A stretch of DNA of 64,000 nucleotides from Sphingobium sp. (lineage in GTDB: Bacteria; Pseudomonadota; Alphaproteobacteria; Sphingomonadales; Sphingomonadaceae). Both the position numbers and the translations under genes were made by a program. Positions 1 to 9,237 of the stretch are shown piece by piece; within the stretch, counting starts at the first letter, position 1; every line of letters starts with the position of its first letter. The stretch lies in NCBI GenBank assembly GCA_017744605.1, contig JAGIAZ010000003.1:1-64000 (forward strand), in the 5' to 3' direction. The notes under the pieces were generated by a model that worked only from the letters and a program-made list of their open reading frames with translations, was not told the origin of the DNA and did not search any database.

Positions 1-92
1 CACAGCGAGCTGTTGGTGAACGACACATCATAGGCGCCCACCTGCATCGGGTGGAGCACGGTGATTTCGAACTGTTCCATCGGGCCGGCCAT
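1..92 (-). CDS. atpB: ATP synthase F0 subunit a (AtpB), 5' end only
   Basis: Only the first 30 or so codons lie in the window; the gene runs off the left edge. Translation begins MAGPMEQFEITVLHP and continues into VSFTNSSL, the usual N-terminal region of the membrane subunit a that forms the proton half-channels of F0. A second in-frame ATG at position 80 (MEQFEI) is the alternative start. It lies 10 bp downstream of the AtpZ/AtpI-like gene on the same strand, the usual head of the F0 operon. The assignment rests on a short N-terminal match and on context. Confidence 0.8.
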   Translation of the reverse strand, partial: MAGPMEQFEITVLHPMQVGAYDVSFTNSSL

Positions 93-102
93 GGTCGGTC
101 CT

Positions 103-402
103 TCAATCCTTCCTGTCGTTGGCGGGATCGGCGTCGAACTCGGCCGAGGTCTTCATCGCGCGGCGGGTGCCGGCGGCGAAGCCCAGAACGAGCAACACGA
201 TCATCGCCCAAGGTGCGGTTCCGGCGAACCGATCGATGAGCCAGCCGAGAAAGCCGCTCACCAGGATCGCGCCGACAAACTCGATGCCGATCGCCCAACC
301 ACGGCCTTCCGAAGCGCCTTCGCCTGCCGTGATCCCGCGTTGCTGGGCAGACTTGGCCTTCGCAATACGCTGATCAAGCTCGTCTCGACTCTCGTCGGTC
401 AA
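103..402 (-). CDS. atpI: AtpZ/AtpI-family F0F1 ATP synthase accessory protein
   Basis: A 99-residue protein with a charged N-terminal tail and two predicted membrane helices (about residues 35-57, containing GFLGWLIDR, and 63-79). This is the normal size and layout of AtpZ/AtpI proteins, which are encoded at the head of F0 operons and have been linked to c-ring assembly or Mg2+ supply. It immediately precedes atpB on the same strand with a 10 bp gap, which supports the family call. Whether it is closer to AtpI or AtpZ cannot be settled by eye. Confidence 0.85.
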   Translation of the reverse strand: MTDESRDELDQRIAKAKSAQQRGITAGEGASEGRGWAIGIEFVGAILVSGFLGWLIDRFAGTAPWAMIVLLVLGFAAGTRRAMKTSAEFDADPANDRKD

Positions 403-593
403 ATCGGATCACCCCTGATCGAAAAATGCGTTTCCCCGCGCGCTGCACAGGGCCTTGCTTGCCGCAGGTGACCCACCTGAAGCGCGGCCCGTGTAGAAAG
501 GGAGCCCCCCCAAGTCAACCTTGCTTGCGCAGTGCACAAAATGCGGCTGAAAACTGCGCCGCAAGCGCTCGAAAAGCCTCGAATCGCCGAGGT

Positions 594-995
594 TCAGCCG
601 CCGTTGCCGGCACAATATGCCGGGAGAGCGATCGCGCCGGCGCCCTTCACCTGCCAGTCTGCCGTGCCGATCTTGTAGATCTGGCCGGTCTGCACGCGAG
701 AGCTGAGCGTCTGGCAGCCAGTGCTCGCGGCCACCTCCTGCACCGTCACGTTCCGCTTGGCGGCAAGATCGGTGTAGGCGGCGCGGCGCTTGATGTTCAG
801 CGCATCGACGGCCGAACGGACATCGGCGCCGACCGATCCCTTGATGCCGAGATAGCCGTCGGCCTGTTCGCCGACGGTGCCGGCGGCCTTGGCCGCGCTG
901 ATGACATTGTCCTGGGCGAGCGCCGGCGCGCCGAGACCGGCGATGAGGACGCCGAGGAGAAGTGGGCGGGCCACTTTGCTGATCAGATGTGTCAT
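594..995 (-). CDS. ydbL: YdbL family protein (DUF1318), exported
   Basis: 133 residues starting MTHLISKVARP, with a signal peptide ending near residue 28 (APALAQ). The mature part contains the GYLGIKGSVGADVR and VNAL/IKRRAAY-type segments typical of DUF1318/YdbL proteins and ends with a region containing two cysteines. The ATG overlaps the stop of the upstream lipoprotein gene by 4 bp (ATGA), indicating translational coupling. In E. coli the ydbH-ynbE-ydbL operon encodes an intermembrane bridge, and YdbL modulates YdbH-YnbE. A longer reading frame open to 1250 is unlikely because it would overlap ynbE entirely. Confidence 0.85.
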   Translation of the reverse strand: MTHLISKVARPLLLGVLIAGLGAPALAQDNVISAAKAAGTVGEQADGYLGIKGSVGADVRSAVDALNIKRRAAYTDLAAKRNVTVQEVAASTGCQTLSSRVQTGQIYKIGTADWQVKGAGAIALPAYCAGNGG

Positions 996-1183
996 TCTGG
1001 AAAAAGCTCCGGATTCTTGTCGATGAGGTCCTTGGCGTCCTTCTGAAGAGCGACGACCACGTTCGCATCGATCTTGATGTTGAGGTTGATCTCGATCGGC
1101 TTGTCGGGCGCGCGCACATTGATGCAGCCGCTCGTCAGGCCCAAAATCGCCAATATCGACGCTGTCCCGATCCTGCGTTCCAT
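992..1183 (-). CDS. ynbE: YnbE family outer-membrane lipoprotein
   Basis: A short lipoprotein of 63 residues with the lipobox LTSGC near residue 20, followed by the family sequence PIEINLNIKID. The start at 1183 (MERRIG) has an AGGAG sequence 4 bp upstream and gives a compact lipoprotein signal. An ATG at 1201 overlapping the ydbH stop is the alternative. In E. coli YnbE multimerises and docks on the C-terminus of YdbH to complete an inner-to-outer membrane bridge. It is the middle gene of the ydbH-ynbE-ydbL operon here, in the same order as in enterobacteria. Confidence 0.85.
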   Translation of the reverse strand: MERRIGTASILAILGLTSGCINVRAPDKPIEINLNIKIDANVVVALQKDAKDLIDKNPELFPE

Positions 1184-1197
1184 GCATCTCCTGCGCC

Positions 1198-4100
1198 TCA
1201 TTTCCGGTTCCCTTCTGTACTATTCTCGCTGTCGGCTGGCTGAACGACAAGAGGATCGTTGGCCTTGGCCGCTTTTTCCTCCTGGATCTTCCGTCGAATC
1301 AAATCGGTGGGATCGCTCAAATCGGTGTAAACGCCGAGCAGCTTGCGGAACGGCGCCTCGATCCGGATGTTGAAGACGATAGGAAGCTTGAGGAACGGGC
1401 GAAGCAGCCAGCTATGCTTGGTGTCCTCGCCCTGATTGATGCCGTTGAGCTTGATCTGGGTGACGAATTCCCCATCGAGCGCACCGTCGAGCCGCACGAC
1501 GAGACACCGATAGTTGAAATGCTTGAGCGCATCGAAGGCGAACTTGCCCATCGTGCCGAGCTGCGCATTCGACACGGCACCGACATAAGCGAGCGAACCG
1601 CCCTGGCGCGCATTGTCGCACGCCGGCAGCGGATCGGTGGCGCCGGCAAGCACGAGCGGCGGCAAGCCCGATTGCCGCGCGACGAGGACGCCGTTTTCGA
1701 TGCGTCCCCCATTGGCGTCGAAAATCATCGGAAACAGGCCGTCAAGCGTGCCATGCACGTCGATGTTCTGAAGCTGGAGCGTGTTGACGAACGCGGCCGC
1801 ATCGAGCCCGACGACGCGGAAGGTGAGCTGGCGGGGCTGGCGCGCATCGAGATTGAGCGTGGCGGGGAGCAGCTCCAGCGTGCCGCCGGAGAAAGGCCAG
1901 CGCCCGCCCTCGATCCGCGCCTGCTCGTTGGAGAGCAGCGCATAGTCGATGACGCCGTCGAAGACGTCGACGCCGGCACTGACCTGCCTGGCGGTGAGCC
2001 GCTGGTGCGGCGCCGTCTTGAGGCCGAGCAAGTCCGTGAAATGGATCGTCGTCGAAAAGCCGGTGACCGGACCGAAGGCGCCCGCGAAATTCATGTCGCG
2101 CGTGGAGAATGTGCCAGTGCTGGAGGTGACGCCCTCGGACGACCAGTGAATCGCACCCGATCCTTCGACCCGGCCCTCGACATTGGCCACGATGCCGAGG
2201 GACATGTTCGTCAGATCGTCGGGCTGGACGGCGCTTCCGAAGCGCAAGTCGGTGAGCGCGAAATCGGCCTGCCCTGCCCCACTGCCGAGATCATGCCCGA
2301 TCGTCATCCGGGCGACCGGCGCGCGGACCGCATGACTGGGCGTTCCCGTCGCGACGAGAGTCCCCGTTGCAGCAATCCTGCCGTCGGCGAGCGTCAGCTT
2401 CGCATCCGGCACCGCCATCGGATAAAAACGGGGATCGGCTTGCCGGTCGGTCACGCGCAGCGCACCATCGAGGGCCAAGGCGCCGTCGGCAAGCCGCCAT
2501 TTGCCCATGATGGCGCCGAGGTCGAGCGGCACCGTGCCGATCACTGCCGTCCCGTCCGCCAGGGTGCCGGCAAGGCTGCCGCCCTCTTCCAATTTGCCGT
2601 CGAATATTCCGGCGTGGAGCACGACCGGATCGGCCCCGCCCCCGATGCGGGCATCAAGTTCGGCTAGGTCGAAGCGATTCGACCGCACATCATAAAGTGC
2701 ATTTTGTGCGGCGACGGTGAGCGGGCTCTCGCCGATCTTGCCGCGCAGCGCCGGATCGACGACGCGCAACTGCGATCCGCCGATGCCGCACAGATCGAGC
2801 CTGGCGGGCTCGAACGATGCCGTCGAAATGTGGAGCGCCGACCAACGCAACGGCACGCAATCGCGGGGCAGGCGGATCGCCCCGTTGGCAGCGATCGTCA
2901 CGTCGACAGGCGCATTCAGGCCCCGGACGCCGCCTGTGCCGATGGGACCATCGAGCGTGACGCTGGTATTGACGCGCACATCGCCTCGCGACGAGCGCAG
3001 GAAGCGCACGGGCGTCAATGCGAGCCGCGCCGCGCCGGCACGATAATCGAAGGCATCGAGCATGCCCGAGAGACCGCCGCCGGGACGGCTGCTCATCGCC
3101 AGCTTCGTCTCCGGCAGCCCGCCGCCACCGCTCTCCAGTCCGCCGTCCAGCGTCCAGTCACCCTTGGGCAGATTAAGCGTCAGGCGACTGCCGTCCCGCA
3201 TGGCAATGCGCGCGCCGCTCGCCGCGGAGAAATTCGCGCCGTTGAGAAGCAGCTGCAGCGCCTGCCCCTCCCCCGTCACCCGCCCGCTCGCCGTCAGCCG
3301 ATTGGCGCGCGACGCCGACCGCAGCGCGCCAACCAGCTTCTTCGCGAGCGGCGCCAGCGGCGTGCCGGCGGACTGCGCCTCGATCTTGTCATAGGCGCCC
3401 TGTGACGTCGGTCGGATCTCTTCAGCCGTCAGCGTGCCGGCATAGCTGTAGTCCTGGTCCCTGGGGCTCGGCCGGACGGCATAGTCGCCGCCCAGCTTGA
3501 CGGCGCCGGTCGTGGCGATGCCGAGCGAGGATCGCGCCGCCGCCAACGACGCGCTGCCACGCAGCTCCGCGCTCGAGCCTTTCGCGGTGACGAGTCCCGA
3601 CAGCGTCGTCGCCGACCGGTCGCCGAACTGGACATGCGCGGCCGAGAGGACAAGGGCGGCGGTAATGTCCGACAAAGCCAGATCCGTGCGCAGGTCGGTG
3701 TCGATCCGCGGCGCGGCAAACGCGATATGACGCCCCGAACAAGCCATGTCGCGGACGGCCAGCGGCCCCTTGAGCCGAGCCTTGCCACCTTCCGTCGCGA
3801 CCTTGGTCTGCGCGACCGCGGCGTTGACGATGCAGTCGCCGAACGTCAGCCGCGGCGCCGTGGCGTTGAGGTCGCCGGCAAAGCCCGAACGCAGATTGCC
3901 GACTCCATTCAGCGCGACATCGACCATGCCGTTGTCCGTCGCGAGATGGGCCTTCACCATTTTGAGTTCGGCGGCAATGTCGGGGAGAGCCGCTTCGCCG
4001 CCGCTTTTCGGTATCAGCCTGTCGAGACTGCCGAGATCGAGCCTGCCGTCATGATAGCGCGCATCGATCACGACGGTGCCGGTGCGCAGACCCGTGACGC

Positions 4101-4413
4101 GGATGCCTGAGAGGCTATAGCCCAGATCGACCTCGATCCAGTCGGCGGTCAGGTCCGGGCGCCGGGGATCGCCGAGCACCAGCCGCTCGAGACGCTGCGT
4201 GCGCGGGCCGATGCGGGTGATCTCATAGCTGGCAGCGACATTCTTTTCGCGCAGCGCCTGCGCGACGAAATGGAGGGCGATCGGCTTGCGCGCCAGCCAG
4301 AGCCCGCCCGCCAGCAATACGGCGAGACTCGTCGCGCCGACGCCGATCCTGAACAGAGCACGACGCCGCGACCGCGCGGGGCGCTCAATCGCGATGTCCG
4401 GATCCTCGACCAA
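1198..4413 (-). CDS. ydbH: YdbH family AsmA-like intermembrane lipid transport protein
   Basis: 1071 residues. An N-terminal membrane anchor (about residues 20-42) is followed by a very long beta-rich periplasmic region and a conserved C-terminal domain of the YdbH (DctA-YdbH, PF11739) type, with segments such as IHWSSEGV and FDANGGRIENG. YdbH belongs to the AsmA-like/repeating beta-groove superfamily that carries phospholipid across the periplasm, acting redundantly with TamB and YhdP in E. coli. The start is TTG at 4413; no ATG is available upstream in frame. The order ydbH-ynbE-ydbL supports the call. The length exceeds the E. coli protein (about 880 residues). Confidence 0.85.
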   Translation of the reverse strand: MVEDPDIAIERPARSRRRALFRIGVGATSLAVLLAGGLWLARKPIALHFVAQALREKNVAASYEITRIGPRTQRLERLVLGDPRRPDLTADWIEVDLGYSLSGIRVTGLRTGTVVIDARYHDGRLDLGSLDRLIPKSGGEAALPDIAAELKMVKAHLATDNGMVDVALNGVGNLRSGFAGDLNATAPRLTFGDCIVNAAVAQTKVATEGGKARLKGPLAVRDMACSGRHIAFAAPRIDTDLRTDLALSDITAALVLSAAHVQFGDRSATTLSGLVTAKGSSAELRGSASLAAARSSLGIATTGAVKLGGDYAVRPSPRDQDYSYAGTLTAEEIRPTSQGAYDKIEAQSAGTPLAPLAKKLVGALRSASRANRLTASGRVTGEGQALQLLLNGANFSAASGARIAMRDGSRLTLNLPKGDWTLDGGLESGGGGLPETKLAMSSRPGGGLSGMLDAFDYRAGAARLALTPVRFLRSSRGDVRVNTSVTLDGPIGTGGVRGLNAPVDVTIAANGAIRLPRDCVPLRWSALHISTASFEPARLDLCGIGGSQLRVVDPALRGKIGESPLTVAAQNALYDVRSNRFDLAELDARIGGGADPVVLHAGIFDGKLEEGGSLAGTLADGTAVIGTVPLDLGAIMGKWRLADGALALDGALRVTDRQADPRFYPMAVPDAKLTLADGRIAATGTLVATGTPSHAVRAPVARMTIGHDLGSGAGQADFALTDLRFGSAVQPDDLTNMSLGIVANVEGRVEGSGAIHWSSEGVTSSTGTFSTRDMNFAGAFGPVTGFSTTIHFTDLLGLKTAPHQRLTARQVSAGVDVFDGVIDYALLSNEQARIEGGRWPFSGGTLELLPATLNLDARQPRQLTFRVVGLDAAAFVNTLQLQNIDVHGTLDGLFPMIFDANGGRIENGVLVARQSGLPPLVLAGATDPLPACDNARQGGSLAYVGAVSNAQLGTMGKFAFDALKHFNYRCLVVRLDGALDGEFVTQIKLNGINQGEDTKHSWLLRPFLKLPIVFNIRIEAPFRKLLGVYTDLSDPTDLIRRKIQEEKAAKANDPLVVQPADSENSTEGNRK

Positions 4414-4473
4414 GCTCTCGTGTCGTCCTTATAGTCCTTGCAGCTAAAAAGCTGCGCGCATAGCCTGAGTTCC

Positions 4474-5184
4474 ATGAGCGATACGCCGGGGGGAGGCAAG
4501 AGCGGGGCGAGCGTGCCGGTTGGTGCGGGCCATCGCGCGCGGTTGCGCCAGCGGCTCGCCGAGGGCGGCCCGGACGCGCTGCTGGACCATGAACTGGTCG
4601 AATATCTGCTCGCGCTCGCCATTCCTCGCCGGGACACCAAGCCGCTCGCCAAGCAGCTCATCGCCCGCTTCGGCGGCTTCGGCGCGCTGCTCACCGCGGA
4701 CTGGCGCGAGCTTGCGCAGGTGGACGGGCTCTCCGAAACCAGCATCGCGGCGCTCAAGATCGCGCAGGCGTCCGCGCTTCGCCTGCTGAAGAGCGAAATT
4801 GCCGAGCGCCCGCTCCTCTCGAGCTGGCAAGCGCTCCTGGACTATCTGCGCGCCGACATGGCCCATCTTTCGGTGGAGCGCGTTCGCGTCCTTCATCTCA
4901 ACGCCCAGCTCAGGCTGATCCGCGACGACCATATGGCCGACGGCACGATCGACGAGGCAGCCATCTATGCGCGCGAGGTGGTCAAGCGGGCTGTCGCCCT
5001 GGGTTCGACAGGCCTTATTCTCGTCCATAATCATCCCAGCGGCTCACCGGAACCGAGCCGCCAGGACATTGCCGTGACCCGCCAGATCGCCGATGCGACC
5101 AAACCGATCGGCGTGACGCTTCACGATCACATCATCATCGGCGCGCAGGGCCACAGCTCGATGCGGTCTATGGGATTGATCTAG
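4474..5184 (+). CDS. radC: RadC family JAB-domain protein
   Basis: 236 residues from ATG 4474 (MSDTPGG); a TTG at 4438 in the same frame would add 12 residues. The N-terminal half holds the UPF0758 helical region (LVEYLLALAIPRRDTKPLAK). The C-terminal half is a JAB/MPN metalloprotease-like domain with the zinc-binding signature HNHPSGSPEPSRQD near residues 185-198. RadC was named for DNA repair but its cellular role is unresolved. It is divergent from ydbH. The TAG stop (5182-5184) is overlapped by the start of an interspersed repeat. Confidence 0.9.
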   Translation: MSDTPGGGKSGASVPVGAGHRARLRQRLAEGGPDALLDHELVEYLLALAIPRRDTKPLAKQLIARFGGFGALLTADWRELAQVDGLSETSIAALKIAQASALRLLKSEIAERPLLSSWQALLDYLRADMAHLSVERVRVLHLNAQLRLIRDDHMADGTIDEAAIYAREVVKRAVALGSTGLILVHNHPSGSPEPSRQDIAVTRQIADATKPIGVTLHDHIIIGAQGHSSMRSMGLI

Positions 5185-5305
5185 AGGCCGATCCATCGAT
5201 GTGGAGCCGCTCGTCATTGCGAGCCCGGCTTCAGCCGGGCGAAACAATCCAGGGATAGGCAAGATTGGCCTGGATTGCCGCGCGACTTCGTCGCTCGCAA
5301 TGACG
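5183..5305 (+). repeat. Interspersed palindromic repeat, copy 1
   Basis: About 123 bp bounded by CGTCATTGCGAGC and its complement GCTCGCAATGACG (5293-5305), with a nested inverted pair CAATCCAGG / CCTGGATTG. A near-identical copy lies at 50166-50277 on the same strand. The homology begins upstream of the palindrome (AGAGGCCGATCCATCGATG), so the duplicated unit is larger than the hairpin. Copy 1 carries about 11 bp extra, a small hairpin CCCGGC-TTCA-GCCGGG. The transcript would fold into a long stem and may act as the 3' end of radC mRNA. Confidence 0.85.
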
Positions 5306-5339
5306 ATTCAGCTCTGCTGGATTGGAGTCCAGGGCGCTC

Positions 5340-5762
5340 CTACCCGCCGAAGAACTTGACCAGTTCGGCCTTGGTCAGGGTGCCGTCCTTGTCGGAATCG
5401 GCCTGAGCGAGCGCGTTATCGGCGTAGGTCTTGGCAGCCGCCGGGTCGACCTGACCGGCCTTCTGCTGCTCGGCAGTCTTGAGACTGGTGATCCAGGCGG
5501 TGAATTCCGCGGCCGTCACCGTACCGTCCTTGTTGGCGTCGGCCATCGGAAACTGCTGGTCGACAAATGCGACGACCGTGGGATTGGACGGTGCGGCCGG
5601 GGTCGGGGCCGGTGTCGCCGGGGCCTCAGCGTCGAGTGCCGGAGCCGGAGCCGCAGGCGCTTGTGCGCTCTCCGGGCCGGCAGGTTGATTTTGGGCAATG
5701 GCTGGCATGCTCAACGTCATAGCTGAAAGCAGCGGCAACAGAGTCAACGTTCGAATATTCAT
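5340..5762 (-). CDS. Exported EF-hand calcium-binding protein
   Basis: 140 residues from ATG 5762 (MNIRTL), with a signal peptide ending near ALA-type residues MPAIAQ. A proline/alanine-rich linker (roughly residues 25-60) is followed by two canonical EF-hand loops, DANKDGTVTAAEF and DSDKDGTLTKAEL, the second almost at the C-terminus. The protein is probably a periplasmic or secreted calcium-binding protein; no catalytic domain is present. The gene is monocistronic and divergent from purB. An upstream in-frame extension to 5846 would not begin with a signal peptide. Confidence 0.75.
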   Translation of the reverse strand: MNIRTLTLLPLLSAMTLSMPAIAQNQPAGPESAQAPAAPAPALDAEAPATPAPTPAAPSNPTVVAFVDQQFPMADANKDGTVTAAEFTAWITSLKTAEQQKAGQVDPAAAKTYADNALAQADSDKDGTLTKAELVKFFGG

Positions 5763-5980
5763 CGGAATCCTTCTCCAAATCAGTTCATCCCTCCCTTCGA
5801 CAGAACCACCGGTCATGCGTCGCGTTCCCTCAAAGGCAGGGCGCACGGCTCAATCTCGAAAGAATATATATCCTTTTCAATATTCTATCGGCGACCTGCC
5901 CGATTCCGCTGCCCAATTGCCTGTCGGGACGGCCCCTGCTAGGCGCACGGACACACTCATCACCTGCAAGGAATGAACTC

Positions 5981-7300
5981 ATGGTGCCCCGCTACGCCCG
6001 TCCGCAAATGACCGCGATCTGGGAGCCGGAGGCGCGCTTCAAGATCTGGTTCGAGATCGAGGCGCATGCGACGGATGCCTTGGCCGAGCTGGGCGTCGTG
6101 CCGAAGAGCGCCGCCAAGGCGCTGTGGGACTGGTGGACGACGAACCCCACGATCGACGTTGCCGCGATCGACGCGATCGAGGCGGTCACCAAGCACGACG
6201 TCATCGCCTTCCTCACATGGGTGGCGAACAATGTGGGCGACGAAGCGCGCTTCATGCACCAGGGCATGACCAGCTCCGACGTACTCGACACCTGCCTTAA
6301 CGTGCAGCTGACCCGCGCAGCCGATATCCTGCTCGCCGATCTCGATGCGCTGCTCGAGGCGATCAAGCGCCGCGCCTTCGAACATAAGCTCACGCCCACC
6401 ATCGGCCGCAGCCACGGCATCCATGCCGAGCCGGTGACCTTCGGCCTCAAGATGGCCGAGGCCTATGCCGAGTTCAGCCGCTGCAAGGTCCGTCTCCAGG
6501 CCGCCCGCGCCGATGTCGCGACTTGCGCCATCTCCGGCGCCGTCGGCACCTTCGCCAATATCGACCCGAAGGTGGAAGCGCATGTGGCCGAGAAGCTGGG
6601 CCTCACCGTCGAACCGGTCTCCACCCAGGTCATCCCGCGCGACCGCCACGCCATGTTCTTCGCGACACTGGGCGTCATCGCCAGCTCGATCGAACGACTC
6701 GCCGTCGAAGTCCGGCATCTCCAGCGCACCGAGGTGCTGGAAGCCGAGGAATATTTCTCGCCGGGCCAGAAGGGCTCTTCGGCCATGCCGCACAAGCGCA
6801 ATCCCGTGCTGACCGAGAATTTGACCGGTCTCGCGCGCGTCGTGCGTGCGGCGGTCACGCCCGCGCTGGAGAATGTGGCGCTCTGGCATGAGCGCGACAT
6901 TTCGCACTCGTCGGTCGAGCGCTTCTTCGGCCCGGACGCGACGATCACCCTCGACTTCGCCCTCGCCCGCCTCACCGGCGTCATCGACAAGCTGCTCGTC
7001 TATCCGGATCGAATGGCCAAGAACATGAACCGCATGGGCGGCCTCATCCATTCGCAGCGCGTGCTGCTCGCGCTCACCCAGGCGGGCTGTTCGCGCGAGG
7101 ACAGCTATGTGCTGGTCCAGCGCAACGCCATGAAGGTCTGGGAATCGGACGGCGCCCTCTCGCTGCTCGACCTGCTCAAGGGTGACGCCGACGTGACCGC
7201 GCATCTTTCATCCGCGCAGCTCGAGGCGTTGTTCGACCTCGACTACCATCTGAAGCATGTGGACACGATCTTCATGCGGGTCTTCGGCGCCACGAGCTGA
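5981..7300 (+). CDS. purB: Adenylosuccinate lyase
   Basis: 439 residues, normal for PurB. The fumarase/aspartase superfamily signature SSAMPHKRNP is at about residues 263-272, preceded by the HQGMTSSDVLDT and GRSHGIHAEP segments that build the active site. The enzyme acts twice in purine synthesis: SAICAR to AICAR plus fumarate, and adenylosuccinate to AMP plus fumarate. An AAGGA Shine-Dalgarno sequence lies about 8 bp before the ATG. The gene stands alone, followed by a gap of 142 bp. Confidence 0.97.
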   Translation: MVPRYARPQMTAIWEPEARFKIWFEIEAHATDALAELGVVPKSAAKALWDWWTTNPTIDVAAIDAIEAVTKHDVIAFLTWVANNVGDEARFMHQGMTSSDVLDTCLNVQLTRAADILLADLDALLEAIKRRAFEHKLTPTIGRSHGIHAEPVTFGLKMAEAYAEFSRCKVRLQAARADVATCAISGAVGTFANIDPKVEAHVAEKLGLTVEPVSTQVIPRDRHAMFFATLGVIASSIERLAVEVRHLQRTEVLEAEEYFSPGQKGSSAMPHKRNPVLTENLTGLARVVRAAVTPALENVALWHERDISHSSVERFFGPDATITLDFALARLTGVIDKLLVYPDRMAKNMNRMGGLIHSQRVLLALTQAGCSREDSYVLVQRNAMKVWESDGALSLLDLLKGDADVTAHLSSAQLEALFDLDYHLKHVDTIFMRVFGATS

Positions 7301-7442
7301 CCGCAGACGGGATTGTGCAACAAGGTCGCCCGACAGAACCGGCGGTGTTCCAGCATGCCCGGTGTCGTGGGCCGAAAGGCTAGGAAATTCCGGATTTGCT
7401 GACTATGGTCTGCGGGAACTGAAACGAACAGGGGCAGGAACC

Positions 7443-7748
7443 ATGCAATTCCTCAAGACGGCATTCTGGGTCGTTCTGGCCGTGGTGATCGCGCTCTTTT
7501 CCTACAATAACTGGACACCCGTCACGATCAGACTGTGGGGCGACCTTTGGCTGGAAACGCCACTCCCCGTGCTCGTGATCATATCCTTCCTGGCGGGATC
7601 GCTGCCGCTCTGGGTGCTGCACCGCATCTCGCGCTGGAGCATGGGCCGCAAGCTCGACAGCGCCGAGCGCGCCCTGGCCTCGGTCAAACCCGCTTACCCA
7701 CCTCCGTCACCGGCGTCGGACAGCCCTGGCGACACGGATCATCCATGA
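7443..7748 (+). CDS. LapA-like (DUF1049) membrane protein
   Basis: 101 residues from ATG 7443 (MQFLKT), with an AGGAA Shine-Dalgarno sequence 5-9 bp upstream. Two transmembrane helices (about 3-22 and 40-62) surround a short NNWTPVTIRLWGDLWLETPLP segment, the hallmark arrangement of LapA/YciS-type proteins. In E. coli LapA works with LapB in lipopolysaccharide assembly control. The C-terminal tail is proline/serine rich. It overlaps pyrF by 4 bp (ATGA); the neighbouring of a LapA-like gene and pyrF recalls the enterobacterial lapA-lapB-pyrF order, here without lapB. Confidence 0.8.
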   Translation: MQFLKTAFWVVLAVVIALFSYNNWTPVTIRLWGDLWLETPLPVLVIISFLAGSLPLWVLHRISRWSMGRKLDSAERALASVKPAYPPPSPASDSPGDTDHP

Positions 7749-8419
7749 GCAGCATCATCTATCTCGCCATCGATACGCCCAGCCTGCCCCGCGCCAGCGA
7801 ACTGGTTCGGCAGGTGCGCAATCATATCGGCGGCATCAAGCTGGGCCTCGAATTCTTCTGCGCCAATGGCCATCACGGCGTTCACGAAATGCGCAAGCTC
7901 GGCCTGCCGATCTTCCTCGATCTCAAGCTGCACGACATTCCGAACACCGTCGCCAAGGCCGTGCAGGCGCTGCATCCGCTCCAGCCGGCCGTGCTCACCG
8001 TCCATGCGGCAGGCGGCCGTGCGATGATGGAGGACGCCAAGGCGGCGGCCGGCGTGCACACCAAGGTCGTCGCCGTCACCGTATTGACCAGCCTCGACCA
8101 GGACGACCTGCGCGCTGCCGGCGTCTCGGCCTCTCCGCACGAGCAGGTCGAACGGCTTGCCCTGCTGGCCAGGGAGTCCGGGCTGGACGGCATCGTCTGC
8201 TCGGGCGCGGAAGTGGCCCATGCCCGCAAGATCTGGCCCGCCGGCTATTTCGTGGTGCCCGGCGTGCGTCCGGCGGGCGCGGCCAGGGGCGACCAGAAGC
8301 GCGCCGTGACGCCGCGCGAGGCGCTGGACAATGGCGCGTCCATGCTCGTCATCGGCCGCGCCATCACCAATGCGCTCGAGCCCGACCAGGTCGCGCGCGA
8401 AATCGAAGCGACGCTCTAA
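7745..8419 (+). CDS. pyrF: Orotidine 5'-phosphate decarboxylase
   Basis: 224 residues from ATG 7745 (MSSIIYLAID), translationally coupled to the upstream gene by an ATGA overlap. The active-site signature FLDLKLHDIPNT, with the Asp-x-Lys-x-x-Asp catalytic array, is at about residues 57-68. The C-terminal phosphate-binding segments VVPGVRP and LVIGRAIT follow. It converts OMP to UMP in the last step of pyrimidine synthesis. Confidence 0.97.
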   Translation: MSSIIYLAIDTPSLPRASELVRQVRNHIGGIKLGLEFFCANGHHGVHEMRKLGLPIFLDLKLHDIPNTVAKAVQALHPLQPAVLTVHAAGGRAMMEDAKAAAGVHTKVVAVTVLTSLDQDDLRAAGVSASPHEQVERLALLARESGLDGIVCSGAEVAHARKIWPAGYFVVPGVRPAGAARGDQKRAVTPREALDNGASMLVIGRAITNALEPDQVAREIEATL

Positions 8420-8485
8420 GTCACGCCGCGTTCGTGCGGCGCCAGATTTCCTCGACCTGAAAGTCGATGAAGGCGGGGAGGCAGG

Positions 8486-9139
8486 CTATCGCGCGAGCTT
8501 CTCCGCGCGGCCGCGCCAGGCCTCGGCAAGCACCTTGAGACCGGCCAATTCCGCCACGCCGGCCGGATCGCGCCGATACCCGCCGGCGACGAGAAGATCG
8601 AACATCCGCGCGACGCTCCATTCCGGGTGCGGCCGTTCGGTCAGCACCATCAAGTCGCCGGCCTGCGCCTCGCCTTCATGGATCACACGGAGATAGAAGC
8701 CGATACGTCCGGTCTGCACCGCCCGGGCCAGCGCCTCGTCAGTGCCGAAGCGATAGTTGAGCTTCGCGCAAGGCTGGCGTCCCTGCGAAATCTCGACGAT
8801 CGCGGAGCCCAGCGTGAAGCGGTCGCCCAGGCACAGCATGCCTTCGATCGCACCACGCGTCGCCAAATTCTCACCGAACGCCCCGGGGTTTTCGAGCAGC
8901 GCATGCTTGCCGAGCGGCATCCGCCACCAATGATAATGCTCCTGCGGAAAGACATGGATTGCCTTGTCAGGGCCGCCGTGAACCATCGGGTCGGCCACCG
9001 CATCGCCCTCGATTCCCAGCCAGCCGACGCGGACCGACCCCGAAACAGGCGTCTTGCCCATGGCGGAGAGCACGCCCGGCGCGATGAAGGCAGGCTTGCC
9101 GGTGAGGATCGCGTCGACATCGAGGAGGAGTTCGGTCAT
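8486..9139 (-). CDS. MOSC domain-containing protein (YiiM-like)
   Basis: 217 residues from ATG 9139 (MTELLLDVDAILTGK). A MOSC beta-barrel fills the first 160 residues, with GIEGDAVADPMVHGGPDKA and the conserved cysteine in QGRQPCAKLNYRF. The remaining C-terminal stretch is the three-helix extension seen in YiiM-type proteins. MOSC proteins bind sulfur or molybdenum cofactor, and E. coli YiiM helps detoxify N-hydroxylated base analogues. The substrate is not deducible here. The gene is convergent with pyrF. Confidence 0.88.
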   Translation of the reverse strand: MTELLLDVDAILTGKPAFIAPGVLSAMGKTPVSGSVRVGWLGIEGDAVADPMVHGGPDKAIHVFPQEHYHWWRMPLGKHALLENPGAFGENLATRGAIEGMLCLGDRFTLGSAIVEISQGRQPCAKLNYRFGTDEALARAVQTGRIGFYLRVIHEGEAQAGDLMVLTERPHPEWSVARMFDLLVAGGYRRDPAGVAELAGLKVLAEAWRGRAEKLAR

Positions 9140-9237
9140 CGCCCGGCCTTGCCACAGCCGAGCCGCCATAGCCACCGGGGAAGCATGGCGCACCCTTCCC
9201 TTTGCGTCACTCAAATCCCGCCGCTATAGGCGGGTCA